Origin: Syntrophaceae bacterium
Lineage (GTDB): Bacteria; Desulfobacterota; BSN033; UBA1163
Length of the DNA: 43,169 nt
Reading direction: 5' to 3'
Assembly: GCA_013388635.1 (NCBI GenBank)
Contig: JACAEX010000036.1
Location: 1 to 43,169, forward strand
Shown: positions 22,907 to 30,641 of the stretch, piece by piece
Layout of the letters: each line of letters opens with the position of its first letter
How positions within the stretch are numbered: the stretch's first letter is position 1
Program-made: the position numbers and the translations under genes
The notes under the pieces: model-generated
Databases searched by the model: none
Told to the model about the DNA's origin: nothing
What the model saw: the letters and a program-made list of their open reading frames with translations, nothing else

Positions 22907-23758
22907 ATGTTGAATTTTCTTGAGATCCTCATCCGGGGATTGATGTTGGGGTCGGTCTACGCATTGGTGGGAATGGGCCTCACCCTCGTCTGGGGCGTCG
23001 TGGGGATCGTCAACATCGCTCACGGTGAGTTTGTCATGTTGGGTGCCTATTTTGCCTTCTGGGCATTCAGCCTTCTTCATCTCAATCCCCTGCTCTCTGT
23101 CCTCCTCTCCATCCCCGTCTTCTTCTCTTTGGGTGTCGGGATCCATAAGAAGATCACGGAGCGACTGGTCAAAGAGCACGAACTTTCAGCCTTGATCCTC
23201 ACCTTCGGGATGTCCATCCTGATATGGAATCTGGCCCAATTCTTCTGGACCAATACGTACCGCTCTGTCTCCTATTTGACCGGCAACTTCCCCCTGATGG
23301 GGCTGGTCTTTGCAAAGAGCAAGACCGTCTCCTTCGGTCTCGCGGTTGGGATCACCGCAGGCCTCTTCCTCTTTCTAAAATATTCGAAGTGGGGGAAGGC
23401 GATCCGGGCCACATCTCAGAATCCAGAGGTTGCCCTGGTCTGCGGCATCAATACGATGAAGATGAGGATGTTCACGTATGGAATGGGGATCGCCCTGGCT
23501 GGCGCAGCTGGAACGATCATCAGCCTTCAATGGGTCATCTTCCCACAGATGGGAGCGAGCTACATCTCAAAGGCCTTTGCCATTGTCGTCTTAGGCGGCC
23601 TGGGAAATATTCACGGTGCCCTGGCAGGCGGTCTGATCATCGGGATACTGGAGGCCATGGTCACCCAGTACCTTAGTGCCAAGATGGCCCAGATCATTCC
23701 TTCTGCGACTATTTTGCTCATCCTCCTGCTCAAGCCTACAGGATTGTTTAAGAAATGA
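22907..23758 (+). CDS. livH: Branched-chain amino-acid-type ABC transporter permease LivH
   Basis: A 283-residue integral membrane protein of the LivH family with about eight membrane segments. Typical elements are GLMLGSVYALVGMGLTLVWG and VNIAHGEFVMLGAYFAF near the start, then AIRATSQNPEVALVCGI (the loop that contacts the ATPase) and GLGNIHGALAGGLIIGILEA. It pairs with LivM to form the channel. There is no obvious Shine-Dalgarno. The stop overlaps the livM start as ATGA. Confidence 0.93.
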   Translation: MLNFLEILIRGLMLGSVYALVGMGLTLVWGVVGIVNIAHGEFVMLGAYFAFWAFSLLHLNPLLSVLLSIPVFFSLGVGIHKKITERLVKEHELSALILTFGMSILIWNLAQFFWTNTYRSVSYLTGNFPLMGLVFAKSKTVSFGLAVGITAGLFLFLKYSKWGKAIRATSQNPEVALVCGINTMKMRMFTYGMGIALAGAAGTIISLQWVIFPQMGASYISKAFAIVVLGGLGNIHGALAGGLIIGILEAMVTQYLSAKMAQIIPSATILLILLLKPTGLFKK

Positions 23759-24705
23759 GAAGACCCCCTCTACAGAAGAATCATGCCTATCTCGGGATTG
23801 CAGCCCTTTTGGCCTTTCTCATCGCAATCCCTTTTTTCGCTTCAGATTACTGGATCACGCTGGTGACCCTCATTCTGATCTTTACAGTCTATGCTTCCGG
23901 GTGGAACCTATTTTCTGGATTGACCGGCTATACCAATTTCGGCCTGGCCTGGTTTATTGGCGTGAGCGGCTACATCAGCAGCCTCCTCATCGCCGATCAC
24001 AGCTTCTCATGGCTCTTTGCCTGGCCCATCGGAGCCGTGCTGACGAGCATCGCCTCCATTGGGGTCGGATACATCCTCTTGAGAATCAAGGGAGTCTATT
24101 TCGCCATCTCCATGGTCGCACTCACGGAGGGCACAAGGGAGCTCTTTGGTACCGAATATCTGACGGCCATCACCCATGGCGGAAAGGGAGTTCCCTTCGT
24201 GGCCGGGATCAAACTCTCATCGCTCTACTGGGCAATCCTTCTTCTCGCAACGCTCACCCTGCTGATCTGCTATAAGATCACCTCTTCCAAATTCGGTCTC
24301 CGTCTGCTCGCGATTCGGGAAGATGAGCTTGCAGCAGAGACCTTGGGGATCCGCACCACGCGCGACAAGATCATCGCATTCGCTCTCAGTGCCTTCCTGG
24401 TCGGCCTGGCCGGTGCGATCCACTTCACCTATCAGAACTATATCGACCCTTCATTTGCCTTCAGCATCCACCTCACCCTGACCCCGATTGTGATGACCCT
24501 CTTTGGCGGCGTGGGAACGGTCTTCGGCCCGGTGATCGGTGCAACCCTCTTCACCTTTATCCACGAAATCCTCTGGGCTGAACTGAGCCTTCTTTATATG
24601 TCGGTCTTCGGAGCTATTCTGATGGTCTTAATCCTCTTCTTTCCTCAGGGCCTGTTAGGGTGGATGAAAGAGAGGGAGATACTGCCAAGGATTCGAAAGA
24701 TATAA
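23755..24705 (+). CDS. livM: Branched-chain amino-acid-type ABC transporter permease LivM
   Basis: A 316-residue membrane protein of the LivM family. Family elements are NLFSGLTGYTNFGLAWFIGV, GVYFAISMVALTEGTRELF, the ATPase-contact loop LLAIREDELAAETLGIRTTR, and FGGVGTVFGPVIGATLFTFI. It forms the translocation path with LivH. It is coupled to livH by a four-base overlap and is five bases from livG. Confidence 0.93.
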   Translation: MRRPPLQKNHAYLGIAALLAFLIAIPFFASDYWITLVTLILIFTVYASGWNLFSGLTGYTNFGLAWFIGVSGYISSLLIADHSFSWLFAWPIGAVLTSIASIGVGYILLRIKGVYFAISMVALTEGTRELFGTEYLTAITHGGKGVPFVAGIKLSSLYWAILLLATLTLLICYKITSSKFGLRLLAIREDELAAETLGIRTTRDKIIAFALSAFLVGLAGAIHFTYQNYIDPSFAFSIHLTLTPIVMTLFGGVGTVFGPVIGATLFTFIHEILWAELSLLYMSVFGAILMVLILFFPQGLLGWMKEREILPRIRKI

Positions 24706-24710
24706 AAAAG

Positions 24711-25424
24711 ATGTCAACCAAAGAACCGATATTGAGGATTGAAGGGGTGGTGAAGAAATTCGGGGAGGTCCTCGCACTGGACCATTGTTCCTTTGATGTG
24801 AAGCCCGGATCGATCACCGGATTGATCGGTCCGAACGGCGCAGGAAAGACCACCCTCTTTAACATCATCACGGGAGTGCTCCAGCCCGATCAGGGGCATA
24901 TCTACTTCGGAGGGGAGGAGATCACCGGAAAGAAACCTTACGAGATCGCACGAAAAGGTGTGGGCCGAACCTATCAGATCATCCGGATCTTTCCCAAGAT
25001 GACGCTTCTCGAAAATCTCATCGTCGTGGGAAAGGGAAGGGAGAGAAAGGTGATCGAAAAGGCGATGGATCTGCTCCATCTGGTGAAGCTATCAGAGAAG
25101 AGGGACGACTATGCTTCTGATCTCTCCTTCGGCCAGCAGAAACTCCTCTCGCTCGCCCAGGTTCTGATGCTCGATGCCCAGCTCATCCTCCTGGATGAAC
25201 CCGCGGCAGGCATCAATCCCACCCTCCAGAACGAGTTGATGGCACTGGTTCATCGCTTGAACGAGCAGGGCAAAACCTTTATCATTGTGGAACACGATAT
25301 GAAGGTGATCCTCGGCCACTGTGAAAATGTGATCGCTCTCAACTACGGCCAGAAGATTGCCGAAGGGAGTTGCAGCGAGATTGAGAGGGATGAGAACCTG
25401 CTCGAACACTATTTTGGCAGATGA
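24711..25424 (+). CDS. livG: Branched-chain amino-acid-type ABC transporter ATPase LivG
   Basis: A 237-residue ABC ATPase with Walker A GPNGAGKTT, the LivG-typical GVGRTYQIIRIFPKMTLLEN segment, the signature LSFGQQKLLSLAQVL, and Walker B LILLDEPAAGINPT with the switch histidine in IIVEHDM. ATG at 24711 (MSTKEPILRIEG) is preferred because it follows the livM stop by five bases. An in-frame ATG farther upstream would overlap livM by 46 bases. It energises the transporter together with LivF. Confidence 0.93.
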   Translation: MSTKEPILRIEGVVKKFGEVLALDHCSFDVKPGSITGLIGPNGAGKTTLFNIITGVLQPDQGHIYFGGEEITGKKPYEIARKGVGRTYQIIRIFPKMTLLENLIVVGKGRERKVIEKAMDLLHLVKLSEKRDDYASDLSFGQQKLLSLAQVLMLDAQLILLDEPAAGINPTLQNELMALVHRLNEQGKTFIIVEHDMKVILGHCENVIALNYGQKIAEGSCSEIERDENLLEHYFGR

Positions 25425-26149
25425 TGGAGAGAGATGAGAAAAAGATCTTAGCGGTTGAAGGCCTGGTCTCCGGTTACGGAAAGATGGAGGTCCTTCATGG
25501 GATCTCTCTCTCCGTGAGAAGGGGAGAGATCGTTGCATTGATCGGTCCCAATGGCGCGGGCAAGTCAACCGTCTTGAAGGCGGTAGCAGGCCTCCTGAGA
25601 GCCTCCTCAGGCAGGGTGGTCTTTCTCGATGAGGAGGTGACAAACCACCCGACTTACGAGATCGTGGAGAAGGGCCTTGCCTACAATCCCCAGGGAAGGG
25701 TCGTCTTTCCGGATATGACCGTTCAAGAACATCTGGACATGGGCGCCTGGACCCTGAGGCACCGTCTGGAAAAAGAGAAGGCCTTGGAGCGGGTCTATCT
25801 CCTCTTCCCCTGGTTGATGGAGAGGCGGAAGAGAAAGGCCAACCAGATGAGCGGAGGCGAGCAACAGATGCTCTCTCTGGCGAGGGCCTTGATGACCCAC
25901 CCGAGACTCCTCCTCCTCGACGAGCCATCTCTCGGCCTCTCACCGAAATGGGTCAAAACGGTATTTGAAAAGATCATCGAAATCAAAAAGTCGGGACTGC
26001 CATGCCTCATCGTGGAACAGAAAGCGGCCATGGCTCTGGAATATTCGGATTATGGGTACGTCCTTGAAACGGGAAAGAATCGGTATGAGGGGAAGGGAGA
26101 TGATCTTCTCAACAATCCAGATGTCAGGCGTCTCTACCTCGGCGGTTGA
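25421..26149 (+). CDS. livF: Branched-chain amino-acid-type ABC transporter ATPase LivF
   Basis: A 242-residue ABC ATPase with Walker A GPNGAGKST, the LivF-typical KGLAYNPQGRVVFPDMTVQE segment, the signature MSGGEQQMLSLARAL, and Walker B LLLLDEPSLGLSPKW. In place of the usual switch histidine it reads LIVEQKAAMALE, normal for LivF. It overlaps livG by four bases (ATGA) and closes the operon. No clear terminator follows; a MITE-like element lies just downstream. Confidence 0.93.
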   Translation: MMERDEKKILAVEGLVSGYGKMEVLHGISLSVRRGEIVALIGPNGAGKSTVLKAVAGLLRASSGRVVFLDEEVTNHPTYEIVEKGLAYNPQGRVVFPDMTVQEHLDMGAWTLRHRLEKEKALERVYLLFPWLMERRKRKANQMSGGEQQMLSLARALMTHPRLLLLDEPSLGLSPKWVKTVFEKIIEIKKSGLPCLIVEQKAAMALEYSDYGYVLETGKNRYEGKGDDLLNNPDVRRLYLGG

Positions 26150-26206
26150 GAAAATTCTGTTACCTTGAAAATAAATTATCCCCTCACCCCTTCCCTCTCC
26201 CTCAAG

Positions 26207-26450
26207 GAGACTGTGTCGTAATCGTGATAGGGGGCTGATCCGGGTGGGAGAGGCAGTCAGGCTCCTCAACCTTAGGATGCGGTCATTTAAAGTTATGGGT
26301 CATCAGGCTTCTTGAAAATGCGATTCCTTTCATCGGTCTGGGAATCAGAAGCTTAGCGAGTAAGAGGTGTTGGGCCTAAGGCTTCGTCACCTGACCGCCT
26401 CTCCTGTGTGGCAACAGAAACAGTTCCTGGCAAGTTATGACACAGTCTCA
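26207..26450. mobile_element. MITE-like 244-bp element with 15-bp terminal inverted repeats
   Basis: GAGACTGTGTCGTAA at 26207-26221 is matched by its reverse complement at 26436-26450 with a single mismatch. The interior has no reading frame of note. The flanks, CCCTCTCCCTCAAG on the left and AAGGGGGAGAGG on the right, are complementary. The element therefore appears inserted at the loop of a pre-existing C-rich/G-rich palindrome, with AAG as a possible 3-bp target duplication. This occupies most of the 417-base gap 26150-26566. The parent insertion sequence is not in the window. Confidence 0.6.
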
Positions 26451-26566
26451 AGGGGGAGAGGATGGAGGTGAATAGTAAGCCTAAGAGAATATCTTGATCT
26501 TTGAAGAATATACCGTCATTCGTTCGTGGTTGGCGGAGTCAATAACCCACACCCGGAGGACAGTCG

Positions 26567-27274
26567 ATGCAATTTTCCATTCAGCAGGAGCTGTTTACCA
26601 TTCTTCCTGACGTCACCATCGGGATGGTTGTGGCAAGGGGGGTTGACAATACTCATCCTTCCCGAGAGATTGAAATCCTTCTCAACGAGACCATTGATGA
26701 GATGAAGAAAAACTTTGTTTTTGAAAAGGCCCAGGAACATCCCCGGATCAAGCCCTGGCGAGATGCCTTCTCCAGATTGGGCATTTCAGGAAGCAAGTTC
26801 CCAAGCTCGATTGAATCCATGGCCCGAAGGGTTCTGAAAGGCGATCCCTTTCCGAGGATCAACCCCCTGGTTGATCTCTATAACAGTGTCTCTTTGAAAC
26901 ATCTGGTTCCCATGGGAGGCCATGACCTCGATACCATAAAGGGCGACATCCATCTCCGATTTGCCGAGGGCTGGGAGCCATTTGTTCCGATGGGCGGGGG
27001 AGAGAGGATCACCGTGCCAAAAGGGGAACTGGTCTATTGCGATGATGAGGAGGTGCTGACCCGAAACTGGGTCTGGCGTCAGTGCGAGAAGGATAAGGCA
27101 ACCGAAAAGACAAAGAATATCTTCATCCCCATCGATGTGTTGGGAGAGGTGGGAAGAGAATGCGCTGACAAAATCATTCGGGAACTCTTCGATCTGATCC
27201 CGAAATATTTAGGAGGTAGCCTTTTTTCAGCTGTCCTGAGCAGAGAGAAGACGTCCGTTGAGTTCTCCATCTGA
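26567..27274 (+). CDS. B3/B4 domain protein (PheT B3/B4-like)
   Basis: A 235-residue soluble protein resembling the B3/B4 domain of the phenylalanyl-tRNA synthetase beta chain, where that domain edits mischarged tRNA. Family marks are HPRIKPWRDAFSRLGI (about residue 59), KFPSSIESMARRVLKG, INPLVDLYNSVSLKHLVPMG and the late segment YCDDEEVLTRNWVWRQCEKD. Stand-alone members (COG3382 type) may act on misacylated tRNA or free substrates, but their function is mostly unproven. GGAGG precedes the ATG. A terminator hairpin follows, so it is a single-gene transcript. Confidence 0.8.
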   Translation: MQFSIQQELFTILPDVTIGMVVARGVDNTHPSREIEILLNETIDEMKKNFVFEKAQEHPRIKPWRDAFSRLGISGSKFPSSIESMARRVLKGDPFPRINPLVDLYNSVSLKHLVPMGGHDLDTIKGDIHLRFAEGWEPFVPMGGGERITVPKGELVYCDDEEVLTRNWVWRQCEKDKATEKTKNIFIPIDVLGEVGRECADKIIRELFDLIPKYLGGSLFSAVLSREKTSVEFSI

Positions 27275-27297
27275 TAAACTGAAATGGCCAGAAACAG

Positions 27298-27324
27298 AAA
27301 GGGAAGGGCAGAGCCCTTCCCTTT
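27298..27324. terminator. Hairpin terminator after the B3/B4 gene, possibly bidirectional
   Basis: AAAGGGAAGGGC (27298-27309) pairs exactly with GCCCTTCCCTTT (27313-27324) around a three-base loop. A short run of T follows on the plus strand and A-rich sequence flanks the other side. It separates the B3/B4 gene from the convergent small lipoprotein gene. Confidence 0.75.
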
Positions 27325-27378
27325 TCAAATTCTTCTCTTTCCTCCAGGAGCAGCTTCAATCCGCGTGATGAACCAGGA

Positions 27379-27540
27379 TTAGTAGCCTTTCTTCTGAATC
27401 TCGGCTAAGCCCTCGTCCACTGTAAACACGGCCCCGCATTTTGGGCATTTGATCTTTGCGTCCTTTCCTACACCAGCACACCCAATGGAGAAGACTGCTA
27501 ACATCGCCAATGCCAAAAAGATGCTCACCCACTTCCTCAT
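27379..27540 (-). CDS. Small lipoprotein with a CPKCG knuckle (53 residues)
   Basis: The frame starts MRKWVSIFLALAMLAVFSIG and continues CAGVGKDAKIKCPKCGAVFT, ending QKKGY. The first 20 residues are a signal peptide with a lipobox-like end (FSIG-C21), so Cys21 should be lipidated and the protein membrane-anchored. The mature 33 residues carry CPKCGAVFTVDEG, like half of a zinc ribbon (similar to MJ0042-type fingers). A single CxxC may need a dimer to hold a metal. An AAGGAGGTGA ribosome-binding site precedes the ATG, and a promoter lies about 90 bases upstream. The function is unknown. Confidence 0.75.
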   Translation of the reverse strand: MRKWVSIFLALAMLAVFSIGCAGVGKDAKIKCPKCGAVFTVDEGLAEIQKKGY

Positions 27541-27626
27541 TACCCTTCACCTCCTTTCCTCTCATCACTCAATGGATATATAAAATTTGAAAAGATTAGA
27601 TTTGCAGCCTCACATATTGAAAAAAA

Positions 27627-27655
27627 CGGATACCAAAAATCTGCTCTATTGTCAA
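27627..27655 (-). promoter_or_regulatory. Candidate promoter of the small lipoprotein gene
   Basis: On the minus strand TTGACA (27650-27655), 17-base spacer, TATCCG (27627-27632). The -35 is perfect and the -10 is weak. Confidence 0.4.
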
Positions 27656-27691
27656 GAAAAAAATAGACCCGACTCAAAGGCAACGCGCTTC

Positions 27692-27760
27692 CTACTTCTT
27701 CTTTGACGTGGCCTTCTTGGTCGCCTTCTTGGCTTTGGGATGCTTCATTCCGCACGCCAT
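27692..27760 (-). CDS. 22-residue lysine-rich peptide gene
   Basis: A very short frame begins MACGMKHPKAKK and ends KATSKKK before a TAG at 27692-27694. About half of the residues are lysine, with one cysteine and one histidine near the start. An AGGAGGTGA site precedes the ATG at ideal distance, and a TTGACA-17-GATAAA promoter lies about 40 bases further upstream. Such signals on so short a frame argue for real translation. The Ala-Lys-Thr-Lys tail resembles histone H1-like DNA-binding tails; no function can be given. Confidence 0.6.
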   Translation of the reverse strand: MACGMKHPKAKKATKKATSKKK

Positions 27761-27800
27761 ATCTCTTTCACCTCCTATCCTTCTTATCCATATTGATTTA

Positions 27801-27829
27801 TTTATCGCTTTTAATTTAATATTTGTCAA
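27801..27829 (-). promoter_or_regulatory. Promoter of the 22-residue peptide gene
   Basis: On the minus strand TTGACA (27824-27829), 17-base spacer, GATAAA (27801-27806), in an AT-rich setting, followed by the strong ribosome-binding site of the small gene. Confidence 0.6.
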
Positions 27830-27904
27830 GATTTTTCTTAAGGACCCGGAAAAAGCGATGAGCGAGAATAGATTTTTCAGAAACCTTTGTGATTTTTGAG
27901 TGAA

Positions 27905-27987
27905 GCTCCCCGCCCTTACAGGCGGGGCTTCCCGGAAACGAATTATCATTTGGATTGTGCCCCTTCACCCCGCCCTTCCAGGCGGGG
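27905..27987. repeat. Two GC-rich hairpin repeats, 60 bp apart
   Basis: CCCCGCC pairs with GGCGGGG at 27908-27914/27921-27927 and again at 27968-27974/27981-27987, with nearly identical loops (CTTACA and CTTCCA). Sequence similarity extends into the right flanks (CTTCCCGG, CTTGCGGGG). They lie just before the 2-oxoacid oxidoreductase operon and behind the divergent small genes. Confidence 0.65.
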
Positions 27988-28021
27988 CTTGCGGGGCACT
28001 TGCCGGTCAAACGGTTAGGAG

Positions 28022-29161
28022 ATGCGATCCACAGGTCTAAAGACCACCTTTCCAAAAGGGCTCCACTATCTCTCCGGTAATGAGGCAGCTGCAGAAGGAG
28101 CGATTGCTGCCGGATGTCGATTTTATGCAGGCTACCCCATCACCCCTTCGAGTGAAATCATGGAACGGATGGCCCTTCGATTGAGCGAATTGCGAGGGGT
28201 CTTTATTCAGATGGAGGATGAGATCTCCTCCATCTGTGCGGTGATCGGAGCCTCCTGGGCAGGCGCGAAGGCCATGACCGCTACCTCTGGGCCCGGGTTC
28301 AGCTTAATGCAGGAGTCGATCGGATATGCAGCCTTTACGGAGACGCCCTGTGTGATCATCGATGTACAGAGGGCAGGACCCTGTACTGGCCAAGCGACGA
28401 AGGTGGGGAGTGGAGACATCATGCAGGCCAGATGGGGTTCCCATGGTGACTATCAGGTCATCGCCCTCTCTCCTTGGTCTGTTCAGGAGATGTACGATCT
28501 CACCCTTCGTGCCTTCAATTTAAGCGAGCGGTATCGAGTTCCTGCGATGGTGATGGCAGATGAAGCGGTTGGCCACCTCAGAGAGACGATCAGGATCCCG
28601 GAGAAGATTGAAATCTGGGATAGAAAGAAGGAGAAGGGCGGCGCGCCCTTCGGGACGGATGAAGAGGATGGCGTCCCTCCGATGCCTGCCTTTGGCGAGG
28701 GAGAGCGACTGCTGGTGACCGGCTCCACCCATGATGCCTTTGGGTTTCGAAGGACTGACGACCCAGAGGCCCATGCCAAACTGGTGGAACGAATCAATCA
28801 AAAGATCTTGAAAAGTACCAGAGTGATTGTTGAAACAGAAGACTACTTCTTAGAGGATTCGGATACTGCCCTGATCGCTTACGGATTTACAGCCCGTACC
28901 AGCCTCTACGTCGTCAAGCGATTGAGGAAAGAGGGAGCGAGGGTTGGTCTTCTCAGGTTGAAGACCCTCTGGCCATTTCCAGAGGAGGCTGTGGCAGAGC
29001 TGGGAAGGAGGGTTAAGCGGATCTTCGTTCCGGAGATGAACCAGGGTCAGGTGGCGGGTGAGGTGAAGAAATACGCTCGATGCGATGTGATCTCTTTGGG
29101 CCAGACCAATGGAGAGGTGATCCAGCCTGGAACGATTTTGGAAGCTTTAACAAAAATTTGA
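28022..29161 (+). CDS. 2-oxoacid:ferredoxin oxidoreductase, alpha subunit
   Basis: A 379-residue subunit of the KorA/VorB type that, with the beta and gamma subunits, oxidatively decarboxylates a 2-oxoacid to an acyl-CoA and reduces ferredoxin. Family marks are GNEAAAEGAIAAGCRFYAGY then PITPSSEIMERMA (residues about 20-50), EDEISSICAVIGASWAGAKA and TATSGPGFSLMQESIGYAAF. The C-terminal part shows DTALIAYGFTARTSLYVVKR and LLRLKTLWPFPEEAV. The 2-oxoacid (2-oxoglutarate, branched-chain or aromatic) cannot be told from sequence alone; the nearby branched-chain-type transporter hints at 2-oxoisovalerate. TTAGGAG precedes the ATG. Confidence 0.9.
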   Translation: MRSTGLKTTFPKGLHYLSGNEAAAEGAIAAGCRFYAGYPITPSSEIMERMALRLSELRGVFIQMEDEISSICAVIGASWAGAKAMTATSGPGFSLMQESIGYAAFTETPCVIIDVQRAGPCTGQATKVGSGDIMQARWGSHGDYQVIALSPWSVQEMYDLTLRAFNLSERYRVPAMVMADEAVGHLRETIRIPEKIEIWDRKKEKGGAPFGTDEEDGVPPMPAFGEGERLLVTGSTHDAFGFRRTDDPEAHAKLVERINQKILKSTRVIVETEDYFLEDSDTALIAYGFTARTSLYVVKRLRKEGARVGLLRLKTLWPFPEEAVAELGRRVKRIFVPEMNQGQVAGEVKKYARCDVISLGQTNGEVIQPGTILEALTKI

Positions 29162-29164
29162 TGA

Positions 29165-29327
29165 TTAAATTCGAAGCACGAAATCAGGGCGAAGCAATCC
29201 CGAGGGGATCGATTCGAAATGATCCCAGATCACAAATTTTAAATGTTCAAAACAAAAAAGTTTAAGAAATCTGATTTTTGAAGATTCGAATTTGTTTCGG
29301 ATTTTGATATTCGAATTTCGGATTTAA
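29165..29327. repeat. AT-rich imperfect inverted repeat (type B) between alpha and beta subunit genes
   Basis: TTAAATTCGAAGCACGAAAT near the left end is answered by GATATTCGAATTTCGGATTT near the right end, with further internal partial matches. It fills the 176-base gap between two subunit genes that must be co-expressed. The sequence resembles the copy at 32049-32179. Confidence 0.5.
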
Positions 29328-29337
29328 CGGGGAAGAG

Positions 29338-30120
29338 ATGGTCAGGGCGATGGAGAAGTATATCCGGCCTGGTGTGAAAACAACGCCTTTCTGTCCGGGT
29401 TGTGGCCACGGCATATTGATGAACGCCATTTTACGGGCGATTGATGAATCAAAAATGGATATGAAGAAAATGCTCTTTGTCTCAGGCATCGGCTGTGCCG
29501 CCTGGATCCCGAGCCCGCATTTCAACGGGGATACCCTCCATACCCTTCACGGAAGGGCGCTGGCCTTTGCCACAGGGGCCAAACTCTATAACCCAGATCT
29601 CTGCGTGATGGTCATCAGCGGGGATGGCGACCTTTCCTCGATAGGGGGAAATCACCTGATCCATGCGGCGAGGAGAGATATTGATTTCAAGGTCATCTGT
29701 GCGAACAATCTGATCTATGGGATGACCGGAGGCCAGGTCGCATCGACCACGCCCAAAGGCTCCAAGACGACCACGACCGTTGAAGGAAGTCCTTACCGTC
29801 CTTTTGATCTTTGTAAGTTGGTCGAAGCCGCAGGGGCGACGTATGTCGCTCGCTACGCGGTGACCCAGCCTGTGGCCCTGATCAACTCAATTAAAAAGGC
29901 GCTTCTTCACAAAGGATTCTCTTTCATCGAAGTCCTCTCCCCCTGTCCGACCCAGTTCGGAAGGCGTAACTTACTGGACCGACCGGAGGAGATGATCCAG
30001 GATCTGATCCGTCGATGCATCCTGCAGGAGGAGGTTAGGGGATTGAGCGAAGAGGAGATGGCCGAGAGGATCATTACTGGAGAATTTCTCACATGCCAGC
30101 GATCATACAGGTGCGTTTGA
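29338..30120 (+). CDS. 2-oxoacid:ferredoxin oxidoreductase, beta subunit (TPP-binding)
   Basis: A 260-residue subunit holding thiamine pyrophosphate. Visible marks are TTPFCPGCGHGILMNAILRA (N-terminal cysteines C19 and C22), FVSGIGCAAWIP, LHGRALAFATGAKL, and the TPP motif VISGDGDLSSIGGNHLIH followed by VICANNLIYGMTGGQ. This is typical of KorB/VorA-like beta subunits. The GGGGAAGAG before the ATG at 29338 serves as ribosome-binding site; a second ATG (MEKYIRPG) four codons later is also possible. It overlaps the gamma subunit gene by 28 bases. Confidence 0.92.
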   Translation: MVRAMEKYIRPGVKTTPFCPGCGHGILMNAILRAIDESKMDMKKMLFVSGIGCAAWIPSPHFNGDTLHTLHGRALAFATGAKLYNPDLCVMVISGDGDLSSIGGNHLIHAARRDIDFKVICANNLIYGMTGGQVASTTPKGSKTTTTVEGSPYRPFDLCKLVEAAGATYVARYAVTQPVALINSIKKALLHKGFSFIEVLSPCPTQFGRRNLLDRPEEMIQDLIRRCILQEEVRGLSEEEMAERIITGEFLTCQRSYRCV

Positions 30121-30641
30121 GCGGATTTGGAGGTCAGGGGATTGTGTTGGCAGGCATCCTTCTGGGCGAGGCCGGAGTGATCGAGGGGAAGTACGTGGCC
30201 GGATCGAATTCGTACGGCGCTCAAGCCAGGGGTTCAAATTGCAAATCGGAGATCGTCTTTTCTGATGGTCCGATTGATTTCCCTCATCTGACGAAAGCGG
30301 ACATTTTGCTGGCTATGTCTCAAGGGGCCTACAACCTATATTGCGAGGATGTGAAGGAGGGATCTGGTCTGATCCTCTTTGATCAGGGCCAGGTGATGCC
30401 GAGGGAGGGTCTCCATCTTATCGAGATAGGGGTGCCTGCCACGGAATATGCACTGAAAAGGCTGAAGAACAGACAGGTGGCAAATATCGTCCTCTTAGGT
30501 GCCTTCATTGAGATCACGAAGATCGTCTCCCGCAAGGCCATGGAAAAGGCCATCCGCGTCCATGTGGCCGAACGATTCCGGAGCCTTAACCTCAAGGCCC
30601 TCCAGATTGGAATAGAATTGGGAAGGCGTGTCCATGGTTGA
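30093..30641 (+). CDS. 2-oxoacid:ferredoxin oxidoreductase, gamma subunit
   Basis: A 182-residue subunit of the KorC/VorC type. The start VRLSGFGGQGIVLAGILLGE is the conserved opening of the family. SNSYGAQARGSNCKSEIVFS and ADILLAMSQGAYNLY follow. It completes the alpha-beta-gamma set. It begins inside the beta gene and ends inside the start of the next gene (eight-base overlap with the proposed start), so translation is coupled throughout. Confidence 0.92.
   Translation: MPAIIQVRLSGFGGQGIVLAGILLGEAGVIEGKYVAGSNSYGAQARGSNCKSEIVFSDGPIDFPHLTKADILLAMSQGAYNLYCEDVKEGSGLILFDQGQVMPREGLHLIEIGVPATEYALKRLKNRQVANIVLLGAFIEITKIVSRKAMEKAIRVHVAERFRSLNLKALQIGIELGRRVHG

Noticed and set aside
27356-27568. 70-codon minus-strand frame overlapping the small lipoprotein gene
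   Set aside because: The shifted frame giving the 53-residue lipoprotein has a strong ribosome-binding site, a signal peptide and a lipobox; the longer frame has none.
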